64,000 bases of DNA from Litorimonas sp046250185 (GCF_046250185.1 NZ_CP176469.1); one strand, 5' to 3'. Positions 43,875 to 53,718 are shown, counted from the stretch's first letter. Program-made: numbers and translations. The notes: generated by a model not told the origin, from the sequence alone.

Positions 43875-44882
43875 CTAGGCGTCATACTCTTCGACAACAT
43901 TTTCGATACGACCAAAAATAGACTGCCCATTCGCATCGTTCATTTCAATGCCGACCGTATCGCCAAACCGCATAAAGGGGGTAATAAACTCACCTGTCTG
44001 AATTTTCTCGATCATACGAATTTCCGCGATACAGCTATAGCCGACGCCGCCGTCTTCGATCTTCTTGCCCTCACCGCCCTCGAATTTGTTGGAGACTGTG
44101 CCGGAGCCGATAATCGTGCCCGCACAGAGGTGGCGGGTCTTGGCGGCATGGGCGACAAGTTCGCCCATATGAAACGTCATATCCGTTTTGACGTTGGCTT
44201 TACCGAATGGCTGGCCGTTATAATCCACCAGCAGCGGCAGGTCGATCGTCCCGTCCGCCCATGTTTCTATTTCGTCAGGTGTCACCGCTACGGGGGAGAA
44301 CGCACAAGACGCCTTGGACTGCACAAACCCGAAACCCTTAGCGAGTTCGCCGGGAATCAGGCCTCGCAAGGAAACATCATTGACGAGCATGATCAGCTTA
44401 ATGTGGTTCATGGCCTCATCCGCCGTTACGCCCATCGGCACATCATCCGTGATGACAGTGATTTCAGCCTCCATATCGATGCCGTGGGACTCGCTCACGG
44501 CCACGATAGCGTCGCGCGGCCCGATAAAGGTATCTGACGCACCTTGATACATTAGAGGGTCGTCGTAAAAGCTTTCAGGCACAGTCGCGCCGCGCGCTTT
44601 ACGCACCAATTCCACATGATTGAGATAGGCCGAGCCATCCAGCCATTGATAGGCACGCGGCAGCGGGCTCTCGCAATCGCTCTGATCAAAGGCAAAGCTC
44701 TCCGCTTTCCCTGCATTGAGCATTTCGTACCGAGCCGCCAGTTGCGGGGCAATGACGTCCCACTCGTCTAGGGCTGCCTGCATCGTCGGTGCAATATCGC
44801 TCGCGTCATTCGCTTGGGTAAGATCGCGCGAGACGACAACAAGTTGACCGTCACGGCCATTTTTCAGGGAGGCAAGTTTCAT
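43875..44882 (-). CDS. Fumarylacetoacetate hydrolase-family protein
   Basis: 335 residues of the FAH fold. LMYQGASDTFIGPRDAI and IDMEAEITVITDDVPMG, with the metal-binding Glu pair, match the family. CAGTIIGSGTVSNKFEGG is the conserved core. Given the neighbours it should cleave fumarylacetoacetate to fumarate and acetoacetate, the last step of tyrosine breakdown. It is shorter than the eukaryotic fumarylacetoacetase and belongs to the bacterial subgroup found in such operons. A 15 nt gap separates it from the VOC gene. Confidence 0.88.
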   Translation of the reverse strand: MKLASLKNGRDGQLVVVSRDLTQANDASDIAPTMQAALDEWDVIAPQLAARYEMLNAGKAESFAFDQSDCESPLPRAYQWLDGSAYLNHVELVRKARGATVPESFYDDPLMYQGASDTFIGPRDAIVAVSESHGIDMEAEITVITDDVPMGVTADEAMNHIKLIMLVNDVSLRGLIPGELAKGFGFVQSKASCAFSPVAVTPDEIETWADGTIDLPLLVDYNGQPFGKANVKTDMTFHMGELVAHAAKTRHLCAGTIIGSGTVSNKFEGGEGKKIEDGGVGYSCIAEIRMIEKIQTGEFITPFMRFGDTVGIEMNDANGQSIFGRIENVVEEYDA

Positions 44883-44897
44883 AGCTAGCTTTCTTTT

Positions 44898-45446
44898 TTA
44901 TTGTGTTTCTTCAGCAATTTTTTCGTGCAGCCAAGCCGCGTGGCGTGGGGCTTTTTTCGTCTCCGACCATTCGGCGAGCATGTCAGGGGCGACAGATTTT
45001 AGCTGTTTCATCTGGTCTGCCGTGTGGATGTTGGCCGCAAGTTCTAGGCGGTGGCCATTGGGGTCAAAAAAGTAAATCGATTTGAATATCCCGTGATGTG
45101 TCGGGCCGAGGACATCGATCCCAGCGGCTTCTAAACTCTCTTTCGCGGCGAGCAATTCGTCCAAGCTACCCACGCGCAAGGCAATGTGCTGCACCCACTC
45201 TGGCGTATTACGATCGCGGTCCATATCGGGCTGCTCTGGCAGTTCAAAAAAGGCCAAGACGTTGTTATTTCCTGCATCCAAGAAGATGTGCATATAAGGG
45301 TCATACGCCCCCGTTGACGGGACATGATCTTCGGCAATGGCGAGTTGGAAATCCATGTTCAGGTGTTTTTGATAAAACTCCACCGTCTCTTTGGCGTCGC
45401 GACAGCGATAGGCCACATGGTGAAAACCGTCAGTTTTGATAGTCAT
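44898..45446 (-). CDS. VOC-superfamily protein (glyoxalase/extradiol dioxygenase fold)
   Basis: 182 residues with the paired beta-alpha-beta-beta-beta units. Likely metal ligands are His in FHHVAYRC, His in WVQHIALRV and Glu in GHRLELAAN. It lies 2 nt downstream of hppD and upstream of the fumarylacetoacetase-like gene, so a role in aromatic amino acid breakdown is likely. Whether it is a lyase, isomerase or dioxygenase cannot be read. The operon lacks a visible homogentisate dioxygenase, which this protein does not resemble by family. Confidence 0.8.
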   Translation of the reverse strand: MTIKTDGFHHVAYRCRDAKETVEFYQKHLNMDFQLAIAEDHVPSTGAYDPYMHIFLDAGNNNVLAFFELPEQPDMDRDRNTPEWVQHIALRVGSLDELLAAKESLEAAGIDVLGPTHHGIFKSIYFFDPNGHRLELAANIHTADQMKQLKSVAPDMLAEWSETKKAPRHAAWLHEKIAEETQ

Positions 45447-45448
45447 GA

Positions 45449-46543
45449 TCAGGCTCCTTCCAATACGCCGCGTTCAATTTGGTCACGCTCAATCGACTCG
45501 AACAAGGCCTTAAAGTTGCCTTCGCCAAAGCCGTCTTTATAATCGCCAACGCGCTGAATAAATTCAAAGAACACAGGGCCGACTTGGGGTTCTGCAAAAA
45601 TCTGCAATAGTAGGCGCGGGTTACCGCCCTCCGTTGTTCCGTCGAGCAAAATACCGCGAGATTTAAGGGCCGCTTCGTCTTGTCCGTGACCGGGCAGACG
45701 CTCTGACAACATGTTGTAATAAGTCTCTGGCGGGGCGGTCATAAACGGTACGCCCTTGGCCTTCAGCTTGTCCCAACAGGCGACGATGTCATCACATATC
45801 AGCGCGATATGCTGGATGCCCTCACCGTTATAGGCGCGCAGAAATTCTTCGATCTGCCCGCCGCCGCTTTTGCCTTCTTCGTTCAAAGGAATACGGATTT
45901 TCCCGTCAGGCGCCGTCAACGCTTTGGAGGTCAGGCCCGTATATTCGCCTTTAATATCGAAATAGCGGATTTCTTGGAAATTAAAAAGCTTCTCATAGAA
46001 GTCCGCCCAATAGGCCATGCGCCCGCCGTAAACATTGTGCGTCAGGTGGTCGATCAATTTAAACCCACACCCCTCGGGCCATTTTTCCACACCCTCCAGA
46101 TAGGCAAAATCGATGTCATAAATTGAGAGCGCGTCGCTGTCCTCGTCGGCGTAGCGATCAATCAGATAGATGATAGAATTGCCAATCCCGCGTATGCCTG
46201 GAATACGCAGCTCCATCGGACCCGTGCGCGACTCGACTGGCTCTGCGCCTTGGGTGATCAGGTGATCATAAGCTTTGCGGGCATCTTTGACACGAAAACC
46301 CATGCCACATGCGCTAGGACCATGCTCGCGGGCGAAGTAATATGCAGGGCTATTGGGCTCGTAATTCGTAATCAGGTTGATACCGCCCTGCCGCCAAAGC
46401 GTCACGTCTTTCGACCGATGGCGAGCGACCTCGGTAAAGCCCATCATTTCGAAAATCGGCTCTAACACGCCCTTCTCTGGTGCAGAAAATTCGATAAATT
46501 CAAAGCCATCCAAGCCCGCAGGATTGTGAAAAAGATCAGCCAT
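45449..46543 (-). CDS. hppD: 4-hydroxyphenylpyruvate dioxygenase
   Basis: About 364 residues. Tandem VOC domains with the Fe(II) ligands: LIDHLTHNVYGG (His), GEGIQHIALICDD (His) and QVGPVFFEFIQR (Glu). The C-terminal helix GFGEGNFKALFESIERDQ is diagnostic. It converts 4-hydroxyphenylpyruvate to homogentisate. ATG 46543 is preferred over a frame start at 46555. It is the first gene of the tyrosine operon and diverges from the MarR regulator with two operator-like repeats between. Confidence 0.95.
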   Translation of the reverse strand: MADLFHNPAGLDGFEFIEFSAPEKGVLEPIFEMMGFTEVARHRSKDVTLWRQGGINLITNYEPNSPAYYFAREHGPSACGMGFRVKDARKAYDHLITQGAEPVESRTGPMELRIPGIRGIGNSIIYLIDRYADEDSDALSIYDIDFAYLEGVEKWPEGCGFKLIDHLTHNVYGGRMAYWADFYEKLFNFQEIRYFDIKGEYTGLTSKALTAPDGKIRIPLNEEGKSGGGQIEEFLRAYNGEGIQHIALICDDIVACWDKLKAKGVPFMTAPPETYYNMLSERLPGHGQDEAALKSRGILLDGTTEGGNPRLLLQIFAEPQVGPVFFEFIQRVGDYKDGFGEGNFKALFESIERDQIERGVLEGA

Positions 46544-46560
46544 AAAACGCTCCATTTTAT

Positions 46561-46602
46561 TAGTTGCAATAACAACTATAGATTTTTAGTTGCAAATACA
46601 AC
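46561..46602. promoter_or_regulatory. Two operator-like repeats between hppD and the MarR gene
   Basis: TAGTTGCAATAACAACTA (46561-46578, arms TAGTTG/CAACTA perfect) and TAGTTGCAAATACAAC (46587-46602), 26 bp start to start. Both fit a MarR-dimer site. Their position in the divergent promoter suggests control of hppD and self-control of the MarR gene. Confidence 0.7.
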
Positions 46603-46624
46603 AAAAAAATGCGTATGAAGCGTT

Positions 46625-47071
46625 ATGACGCAGACACCGAAACCCCTGATTGAACTGGATAAATTTTGGGCCTATCAGGCCGTGGTTCTGGCCGATAAAA
46701 TCTCTCGTGTGACTTTATCGATCGCCAAGGATGAGGCGGGATTGAACCTAAGCCAGTGGCGAGTATTGGCGGCGATTGCTGAAAAACCAGGGCGCATGGC
46801 GGCAGAAGTCGTCGCGATCACGCCGATGGATAAGACCTTGGTCAGCCGCGCGGTTGCGTCATTGATCGAAGCTGAGCTGGTAACGAAGACGTCAGACACA
46901 CAGGATAAGCGCCGTTCTGCGCTGGCGATCACGCCGCAGGGTCACGCTACATATGCGTCGATTGCGAAGCGCCTGACCGCTAAACTTGCGCAGGCTAGCG
47001 ATACAAAAACGCCGCCAGAAAAATTCACGGCGGCGCTCAAGCAATATATTCAGGGGTTAGATACGATCTAA
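46625..47071 (+). CDS. MarR-family transcriptional regulator
   Basis: 148 residues. A winged helix region includes LNLSQWRVLAAIAEKPGRMAAEV and MDKTLVSRAVASLIEAELV, with the wing TSDTQDKRRSALAIT. Helical dimerisation ends flank it. It is probably the local regulator of the hppD operon (HpdR/HmgR-like role by context), responding to an aromatic acid. Convergent with kdgK, whose end it overlaps by 4 nt. Confidence 0.9.
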   Translation: MTQTPKPLIELDKFWAYQAVVLADKISRVTLSIAKDEAGLNLSQWRVLAAIAEKPGRMAAEVVAITPMDKTLVSRAVASLIEAELVTKTSDTQDKRRSALAITPQGHATYASIAKRLTAKLAQASDTKTPPEKFTAALKQYIQGLDTI

Positions 47072-48105
47072 CGCTGCACGCGACCAGAGCCGTCTCCGCC
47101 CATCAGGGCCTCAACTTCTTTGCGGTTCACGCGGTTGAAATCGCCCAAGATTGAGTGTTTCAGCGCAGATCCAGCTACCGCGAATTCTAGTGATTGCTGG
47201 CGATCTTCATAGAGGTTGAGGCCTGCGATGAAGGCCGACGCAAAGCTGTCGCCGCCGCCCACACGGTCTACAATATCAGTCAGTTCGTATTTCTTAGATG
47301 ACAAGAAACCGTTTTTACGATCCCGCATACAGGCAGACCAGCCATTGATATTGGCGTTCACAGCCGCGCGCAAAGTGATCGCAATCGTCGACATGCCCGG
47401 ATAAATATTCAGCACTTTTTGTGAGAGCTCTTCATATTTGCTGAGGTCCAAATGACCGCTGCCGCTTTCGACATCGACGTCTACCGAAATACCCAGCGAC
47501 TTCTGGCAGTCTTCCTCATTGGCGATACCGACATCGATATGTTTGACGAGGTCACGCATGACCTCTGGCGCAGTCTTGCCGTATTTCCACAACTTACCGC
47601 GGAAGTTAAAATCGCAGGACGTCGTCACGCCCGCTTTTTGGGCCTCTTTCACACATTCCAGCGAGAGATCAGCTGAGTTCTGCGACAAAGCTGGCGTGAT
47701 GCCAGTGATGTGCAGCCATTTCGCCCCTTTGAAAATTGTCGGCCAATCAAAATCTCCGACTTTAGCCTCGCAAATGGACGATGCCGCGCGGTCATAGATC
47801 ACCTTTGACGGGCGCTGATTAGCCCCTGTTTCGAGGTAGTAAATACCAACACGGTCTCCTTGACGTTTCACATTTGACGTATCAACACCAAGAGCCCGCA
47901 GCGAGTTGATCGCGCTTTGGCCAATATCATTGTCTGGCAGAGCGGAGATAAAGCCAGCATCCAGACCATAATTTGTTAGCGACACAGCGACATTCGCTTC
48001 GCCGCCGCCAAAGGTTGCCTCAAATTGCGGGCTTTGGAAAAAACGCTCATAGCCTGGCGTGCGCAAGCGGAGCATGATCTCACCGAATGATAGAAATTTA
48101 GACAT
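47068..48105 (-). CDS. kdgK: 2-Dehydro-3-deoxygluconokinase (PfkB family)
   Basis: 345 residues of the ribokinase fold. FGEIMLRLRTPGYERFFQ is the KDG-kinase start, ATFGGGEANVAVSLTNYGL the substrate region, and DRVGGGDSFASAFIAGL carries the catalytic Asp and anion hole. It makes KDPG from KDG, ending the uronate route encoded to its right. No KDPG aldolase is in the window. ACCAAT occurs twice 13 bp apart at 48208-48226 in its upstream region, related to the TTGGT half-sites elsewhere in the locus. Confidence 0.9.
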   Translation of the reverse strand: MSKFLSFGEIMLRLRTPGYERFFQSPQFEATFGGGEANVAVSLTNYGLDAGFISALPDNDIGQSAINSLRALGVDTSNVKRQGDRVGIYYLETGANQRPSKVIYDRAASSICEAKVGDFDWPTIFKGAKWLHITGITPALSQNSADLSLECVKEAQKAGVTTSCDFNFRGKLWKYGKTAPEVMRDLVKHIDVGIANEEDCQKSLGISVDVDVESGSGHLDLSKYEELSQKVLNIYPGMSTIAITLRAAVNANINGWSACMRDRKNGFLSSKKYELTDIVDRVGGGDSFASAFIAGLNLYEDRQQSLEFAVAGSALKHSILGDFNRVNRKEVEALMGGDGSGRVQR

Positions 48106-48230
48106 GAAACTTTCCTCTCAATGTTTCAAATGTTGGCACAGTGAACTTATGTCACCTTTTTAATTCAGTCGCTCAGCGAGAGATTCACCGAACGAAGCAA
48201 TGGACTAACCAATAACCTATACCAATTATT

Positions 48231-49442
48231 CTAATCGGTCCAGAGAAGTGGACTACGTATAGGCATATTTCTCACAACTTCATAAGTTTCCGGATCGGGA
48301 TCGAGTGTTTTTGCCAGCTCGAAATAGCGGCAATCATCAAATGCGAGCGACCCGAAGAGTAAAAACGCACGGCGCTGGTTGGGTTCGTCCCAATACTGAA
48401 TATCGGGCGGAAATGGCCAGCTATCTTTGTCTTCGATATAAGGCGTGATAAACTCAATCCCGTCTTTCATAGAATGGCCGTTCGGGCTTTCATATTGCCA
48501 GAGATCTTCTGCCTCTGTGGAGGCGAGTTGTGCCACCCCGGCCATCAAATCATAGACAAATATAGAATAGCTATAGGGTTTGGTGCGGGCTGTTTCTTTG
48601 GGGAAACTGCCGTCATCTGCCATCATCTCCGACAAATAGACGTTTTTAAATTTGTCGCGCGTGATGTCCATCAACGTCTCATCACCCGTCAAGCTGGCAA
48701 AAGAGGCAATCTGCATCGACCATGCGATAGAGTGGTTATTATACCAATCGCGTTCCTCGATCCCGTAAGGATGTTCGTTCATCCATTTTGAGTATGCCGC
48801 AAACCATTCTTTGACGGCAGCCGCATCCTCCGCAGGCATTTCGCCCGCCTCAACAATCTGTTTCGCGCCCTGAGCCACGTCGACCAAGTGCATGGTATCG
48901 ATGATCCCGATAGAGCGCCCCGTCACACGGCCAATAATCGCCTGCCCATAGAGCAAATGCGGGGTCATCGCTGTTTCAGGCGTTACAAACCATGCTTTCA
49001 GGTGCTTATTCGCCGCCTCGGCATATTTTGTGTCACCCGTCATCTTATGCGCCGTCGCCAGTGTGCCAACGATCTCCGACAAGCGCATCATAGAGTTTCG
49101 GTGCGCCACGAAATTATCAGGATTGCTGATCCCGTCGCGGACTTCATAGGGCGCGTCAGGCTTCCCTTCGACGGGCCACCAATAATCGCCTTGGGAGAAG
49201 AAATCGTTCTTCCCGCCCGCACTGCGAGGGTCGCTATCAGCTGTGACAGTGCGAACTTCCGCGTCTAAAAAACCGTCCGCTTTGGCGAGGATACGGTCGC
49301 GCTCAAAATTTTGCATGGCGGCTACATCGCATGATGATGCTGCAGCCGCGTCAGCGTTAGGCGCCTGCGCAGGCGCGGTCGACTCTGGTGCGCCGCACGC
49401 GGTGGCTAGGAGGAAGCAACTTATTAGAGCTAATTTTCTCAT
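48231..49442 (-). CDS. Alginate-lyase-fold lipoprotein, probable polyuronate lyase
   Basis: 403 residues with a lipoprotein signal (CFLLATACGAPE; Cys at 16). The alpha/alpha-toroid alginate lyase fold (PF05426-like) is suggested by NPDNFVAHRNSMMRLSEIVGTLATAHKMTGD and the catalytic-type ERDWYNNHSIAWSMQIASFA. The Tyr/His/Asn set in that motif is typical. It would cleave a uronate polymer by elimination. Alginate is possible, but the neighbouring glucuronate genes fit a glucuronate-rich polymer better. It directly follows the beta-helix gene and ends the uxaC operon before kdgK. Confidence 0.8.
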   Translation of the reverse strand: MRKLALISCFLLATACGAPESTAPAQAPNADAAAASSCDVAAMQNFERDRILAKADGFLDAEVRTVTADSDPRSAGGKNDFFSQGDYWWPVEGKPDAPYEVRDGISNPDNFVAHRNSMMRLSEIVGTLATAHKMTGDTKYAEAANKHLKAWFVTPETAMTPHLLYGQAIIGRVTGRSIGIIDTMHLVDVAQGAKQIVEAGEMPAEDAAAVKEWFAAYSKWMNEHPYGIEERDWYNNHSIAWSMQIASFASLTGDETLMDITRDKFKNVYLSEMMADDGSFPKETARTKPYSYSIFVYDLMAGVAQLASTEAEDLWQYESPNGHSMKDGIEFITPYIEDKDSWPFPPDIQYWDEPNQRRAFLLFGSLAFDDCRYFELAKTLDPDPETYEVVRNMPIRSPLLWTD

Positions 49443-51179
49443 TTATTGGCCCGCCTTTTTCCGTTGTTGCATTTGATAATCATATAGTGATGGCTCAACA
49501 GGTATCAGGCCTTTTTGCTCAATGAAGGTGTCAGGGCCGTAGCTAATCTCGAACTCGCGATTGCTGTGAATCCCGATCAGGTTAGCTTCGACACCGTCTT
49601 GTGGGCCTATGAAAGTAATCGGCCCGTCAGCCCCGCCTTCGACCACGACGTTGATATTATACATCGAACTATGTCGCCCGTGAGACGGCTTCCAATATCC
49701 CGCGCCGCCACCGTCAAAGACCTTGAAGCTATTGTCATCATCGCCCAGTTGGATCTTCGCCGTGATATTATCAAACAAGTTATGATGGTTCGCACCCGAG
49801 TGTTGATCCAAACGAGCCGCCTTTAAAACCGTGCTATCCTTATAGACGCTTTTGACTGCGTAAGTGTTGAAGCTCAACGGGTGTTCCGCCGTATTTTCAA
49901 CACGAATATTGTCTGCCAACACATTGAAAACACTGCCCATATGGACGGTGTAATGGGCGCGGTGATCGCCTTTGGTTGTGATATTTGAAATTGTGACATT
50001 GCCAATATCGTCCGTGATAATTCCGCTATCGGCATTATTGATGGTGACGTTATCGACATAGCTATCGAAGAGGCTCATCAGGTAAATCGCGTTGAAACCG
50101 TCCTCGACATGGTGCGGCATGCGAATACCATTTGGGAAGTCGATGTTCAGATCGCTGATCGTTACATTCTGCAAATGCTCCCACGGCACGAGCGCGGTTT
50201 CCCATTCAGGACGCGCTTCCATAACCAGCGGCGACGAGATGCCGAGCGTGTTGCCGTCTTTCGCCGTGATCCGTACCATTTGCGTGATCAGCGCACGACG
50301 CGGGAAATTCCAGTGATGCCCTCCGAGCTTTGCAAACCGTGTGCGGTCGCCATACATCTCTTCCAGCAGGGAACCGAACTCCCCTCCTCGGTTATACCAT
50401 TCGATCTTGAACACATCGCCGACCTCGACACCTGACGCATCAGCCACATCGATAGACAGAGCATCCTTTGGCGCCGCCTTCAGCAGGGTCTCGGGCTCAG
50501 GAAAATTATCATATTTTTCCAGATAAGCCTTGCCGCGCGCATTGGGCGTTTGTGTCCAAATGAAGCCCCCGCTCCACGCATAGAGCGAAAACGGCATATC
50601 AACATTATTCTCTGGCTGACGCTCCCGCTTATCAAATTCAAGCAGATATTCGTTCAATTCTTTGAACGCGGCGGGTGTTGGGAGGGTGTTGAGCGGGAAA
50701 GGATAATATAGCGTTGTCGCCTCCGCGCCGCTTGATCCCGCCCCTTGAAGTGAAAAATCACTACGTTCGATATAGAGAATATCAGACATGATGAATCGGC
50801 CAGCTGGAAACTGCAGCACGACAGGGCCGTCATAGGCATTGGCGGCGTCCAACGCTTTCATCACAGCTTTCGTATCGTCCAACCCGTCATTGGCCACCGC
50901 GCCGTATTCGGTCACGTCAAAAACAGCGCCCGTCACTTGCCCCAAAGGCACATTCCCATTGCGGTAGCCAGCATAGGAATAATCAGGCACATAATGCTCG
51001 CCCGTCAGAACGCTAGATTTCTCAGTTGCTTTCTGAGCTGTCACAGTCGCAACAGCCGATTTCGCCATATCTTTGGCGGCATTTGCCCCATCAGAGGCGG
51101 CGTCAGACATCGCGTCTGTGCTGGCCTGACACGCGTTAAGCATAAACCCGATCGCGGTCGCGAGTAGAAGCTGTTTCAT
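49443..51179 (-). CDS. Right-handed beta-helix lipoprotein (pectate-lyase-3-like)
   Basis: 578 residues; lipoprotein signal ending in FMLNACQAS. The N-terminal FDVTEYGAVANDGLDDTKAVMKALDAA matches Pectate_lyase_3 starts. From about residue 325 come repeated beta-helix turns (NVTISDLNID, NVTINNADSG, NVTISNITTK). It belongs to the superfamily holding polysaccharide lyases and GH28/GH-type hydrolases; the exact family and catalytic residues are not identifiable to me. It is probably surface- or periplasm-located and acts on the same polymer as its neighbours. Confidence 0.75.
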   Translation of the reverse strand: MKQLLLATAIGFMLNACQASTDAMSDAASDGANAAKDMAKSAVATVTAQKATEKSSVLTGEHYVPDYSYAGYRNGNVPLGQVTGAVFDVTEYGAVANDGLDDTKAVMKALDAANAYDGPVVLQFPAGRFIMSDILYIERSDFSLQGAGSSGAEATTLYYPFPLNTLPTPAAFKELNEYLLEFDKRERQPENNVDMPFSLYAWSGGFIWTQTPNARGKAYLEKYDNFPEPETLLKAAPKDALSIDVADASGVEVGDVFKIEWYNRGGEFGSLLEEMYGDRTRFAKLGGHHWNFPRRALITQMVRITAKDGNTLGISSPLVMEARPEWETALVPWEHLQNVTISDLNIDFPNGIRMPHHVEDGFNAIYLMSLFDSYVDNVTINNADSGIITDDIGNVTISNITTKGDHRAHYTVHMGSVFNVLADNIRVENTAEHPLSFNTYAVKSVYKDSTVLKAARLDQHSGANHHNLFDNITAKIQLGDDDNSFKVFDGGGAGYWKPSHGRHSSMYNINVVVEGGADGPITFIGPQDGVEANLIGIHSNREFEISYGPDTFIEQKGLIPVEPSLYDYQMQQRKKAGQ

Positions 51180-51258
51180 ATCAAATCCCCATTCTTCATC
51201 TATCTCATTGGCACGTCATTGTTGCGCGCCAAAGTCTGTGTCTGCGGTCAGTCTCGCC

Positions 51259-53718
51259 TTATTTGGCGGGCACTGTGATATAATATCCGCGGTAGTCCTG
51301 CGTCTGAATGTTCACGACAGACTCTGTCTCGCCCGGATACATGATAATCGAAGACGTGCCGCTCGCAAATTCGCGAGTCTGGCTGCCCGTTGGCGTACCT
51401 TGGTTCATTAAGAATTTACCGCCACCATCAATGGTGAAATACCCGCGATCATTCATGGACGTCACACGCAAGCCGTTCTTATCCTGCGCCTCGGCAAATA
51501 TCGTGTAAGACCCGTCATCATTCGGGTTAGCGGTCAAAACAATATCAACCATCTTACCCGCTTTTTGCGTTGTATATTGCAGGTCATAACTATGGCCAGC
51601 GACAACCCCGCCGTCTTTATCAAAGCCCTGAACCGATAGCGTGTTCTCGCCAGTTTTGAACTCCACATCCCAGGTCAGGCCAGAGGCCGGATATTTATTG
51701 ATGTCCCGCGTCTTCGTTCCCAAGGGCTTGCCATTCAACGACAGCTCTGCACTGTCGGTATTACAGAAGACGGAGATCGTCTTGGTCTCGCCATTTTTCC
51801 CCTCGCGATAATTCCAACTCGGGCTTTCGATCCAACAGGTCGGGTCTTTTTTCCAGTAGCTGGCAAAGACATGATAGACATCTTTCTTCACTCCGTCGCG
51901 CTGCACCAAGCCTTTCATATTTACGAAAGGCAGCGGGTTTTCAGGACGGATCGGCGTCCCAAAATCTTTGAACGCCCATTGCGCACTCCCTGCGAAGTCC
52001 GGATCAGTCTCGGAAATGCGCAGATACCAGTCGAACAAATCAATCATATAGGACATGTCCCATACTTTGGATTTCGCGACAGAAATGACGCCAGTCTGGT
52101 TCACGGCTTCTTCGACTGTGCCTAAATTCTCTGGATCAGATGTGCCGTAGCGCCCGAACGGTTCTTCCAAGAAACGCCCGACATGGGAGCTGCCGCCATA
52201 TTCCATATGCAAAAGATATGGATGCTCGGCGCGGGCTTTTTCTATCGCTTCTTGATACTGAACATAGCCACCGCCATACCAGCCCGCCCAAATAGAGGGC
52301 GAATAAACATCAATAATATCAGCACCTTCAGGGAACTTCCTGATCGTCGTCAAGCGTCCCGGGTCCATCTCTTTGGCAATATCGTGCAGCAGTTGCAACT
52401 CTTCCGCCACGCGGGTTTTATCTCCGCCGCCCTCTTGGTCTGGCAGCCAATACATTTCATTGCCCAGCGACCACAGGAAGACTGACGCGCGGTTATAATT
52501 TTGCTCGATCATAGAGCGGGTCATTTCCTGCGTGTTCTTACGCCACTCCGCGCCGCCAACACCCCCGCGATTCCACGGCACCTCATCATAGAGAATGATG
52601 CCAAGCTTATCGGCCGTATCGTAAATCACAGGGTCATGGGAATAGTGACCAAGACGCACAAAATTTGCGCCCAGTTCTTTGATCGCGGTCAGGTCAGCAA
52701 TCCGCTGCTCATCCGACATTGCCGAACCCATACCCGCGTGACCTTCATGTAAATGTGTGCCGCGCAGGAGCAGCCGCTCGCCATTGAGGAAGAATGGCCC
52801 GTTCGCTTTAAACTCAAACCAACGCAGGCCGAAATTGTCTTCGAATGTGTCTAGGACATTACCGTCCGCATCCAGCATCTCCGTCTTGAGGCGGTAGAGG
52901 TTTGGCGTGTCAGGTGACCACAAAGCAGGATCAGCAATGGTGTAAACGGGGTCATTGCCGCTCGCGACCACATCGCCATTTGGCCCTGTAATTGTATGAC
53001 GAAAGGAAGCTGGCGCAAATCCGTCGAGACCTACCACATAGGTCGACAGCGCAACCGTCGCGGATTCCTTGGTCACATTTGGCGTCTGCACGCGGACTTG
53101 CTTGAGGTAATTCTCAGGCCGCGTCACGACAAATACATCGCGCGTCAGGCCGCCATATTGAAAGAAGTCCGCTTTTTGCGAAGGTACAAGGTTTTTATCA
53201 ACACCGTTATCGACACGCACGAGGATTTCATTCGCCCCGCCTTTGACCTGATCTGTGATCTCTATGTCAAAGGCTGTATAGCCGCCAACGTGGTCGCCCG
53301 CTTTCTTGCCGTTGACATAAACGTCCGCTTTCATCTGTGCCGCTTCGAAATGCAGGAAATAACGCTGCCCGTCTTCGGGAGTCATATCGAGCGTTTTGCG
53401 ATACCAAGAACCGTCACGGCGATAGCCTGTGATCACGTCCGTTGTATCATCCGCATTCCAGGTATGCGGCAAGTCAACAGACGTCCATTCATCAACCTCG
53501 GAAGCGACAGCAGGGTCTACCGCTGCGTTTTCCAGATAATGCCAATCCGCGCTAATCTTCTGACGCGGCTCCGTCACTTTTGCGACCGTTGAGGGAAGCC
53601 CCGTACCCGTGCCCTCAACACCGTTTTTATTTATGCTGGTGGACTCGCTCATATTGCAGCCCCCCAAAGCGAGAGCGAATGAGCTTACAAAAAGCAATGT
53701 GGCTGTGCGGAGTGTCAT
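51259..53718 (-). CDS. Glycoside hydrolase family 2 lipoprotein (beta-galactosidase/glucuronidase type)
   Basis: 819 residues with lipobox LALGGCNMS. The order is a galactose-binding-like N-terminal domain (VDLPHTWNADDTTD), immunoglobulin-like domain, then the TIM barrel. FLWSLGNEMYW carries the acid/base Glu and LLHMEYGGSSH a nucleophile-type Glu. A C-terminal DUF4982/GH2-type domain follows (SAELSLNGKPLG). Specificity for galactose or glucuronate is not decided. It is 12 nt downstream of manD in the uronate operon. Confidence 0.88.
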   Translation of the reverse strand: MTLRTATLLFVSSFALALGGCNMSESTSINKNGVEGTGTGLPSTVAKVTEPRQKISADWHYLENAAVDPAVASEVDEWTSVDLPHTWNADDTTDVITGYRRDGSWYRKTLDMTPEDGQRYFLHFEAAQMKADVYVNGKKAGDHVGGYTAFDIEITDQVKGGANEILVRVDNGVDKNLVPSQKADFFQYGGLTRDVFVVTRPENYLKQVRVQTPNVTKESATVALSTYVVGLDGFAPASFRHTITGPNGDVVASGNDPVYTIADPALWSPDTPNLYRLKTEMLDADGNVLDTFEDNFGLRWFEFKANGPFFLNGERLLLRGTHLHEGHAGMGSAMSDEQRIADLTAIKELGANFVRLGHYSHDPVIYDTADKLGIILYDEVPWNRGGVGGAEWRKNTQEMTRSMIEQNYNRASVFLWSLGNEMYWLPDQEGGGDKTRVAEELQLLHDIAKEMDPGRLTTIRKFPEGADIIDVYSPSIWAGWYGGGYVQYQEAIEKARAEHPYLLHMEYGGSSHVGRFLEEPFGRYGTSDPENLGTVEEAVNQTGVISVAKSKVWDMSYMIDLFDWYLRISETDPDFAGSAQWAFKDFGTPIRPENPLPFVNMKGLVQRDGVKKDVYHVFASYWKKDPTCWIESPSWNYREGKNGETKTISVFCNTDSAELSLNGKPLGTKTRDINKYPASGLTWDVEFKTGENTLSVQGFDKDGGVVAGHSYDLQYTTQKAGKMVDIVLTANPNDDGSYTIFAEAQDKNGLRVTSMNDRGYFTIDGGGKFLMNQGTPTGSQTREFASGTSSIIMYPGETESVVNIQTQDYRGYYITVPAK

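Noticed and set aside
43725..44537. 270-codon plus-strand frame
   Set aside because: It is antisense to the fumarylacetoacetase-family and maiA genes; long antisense frames are common at this base composition.
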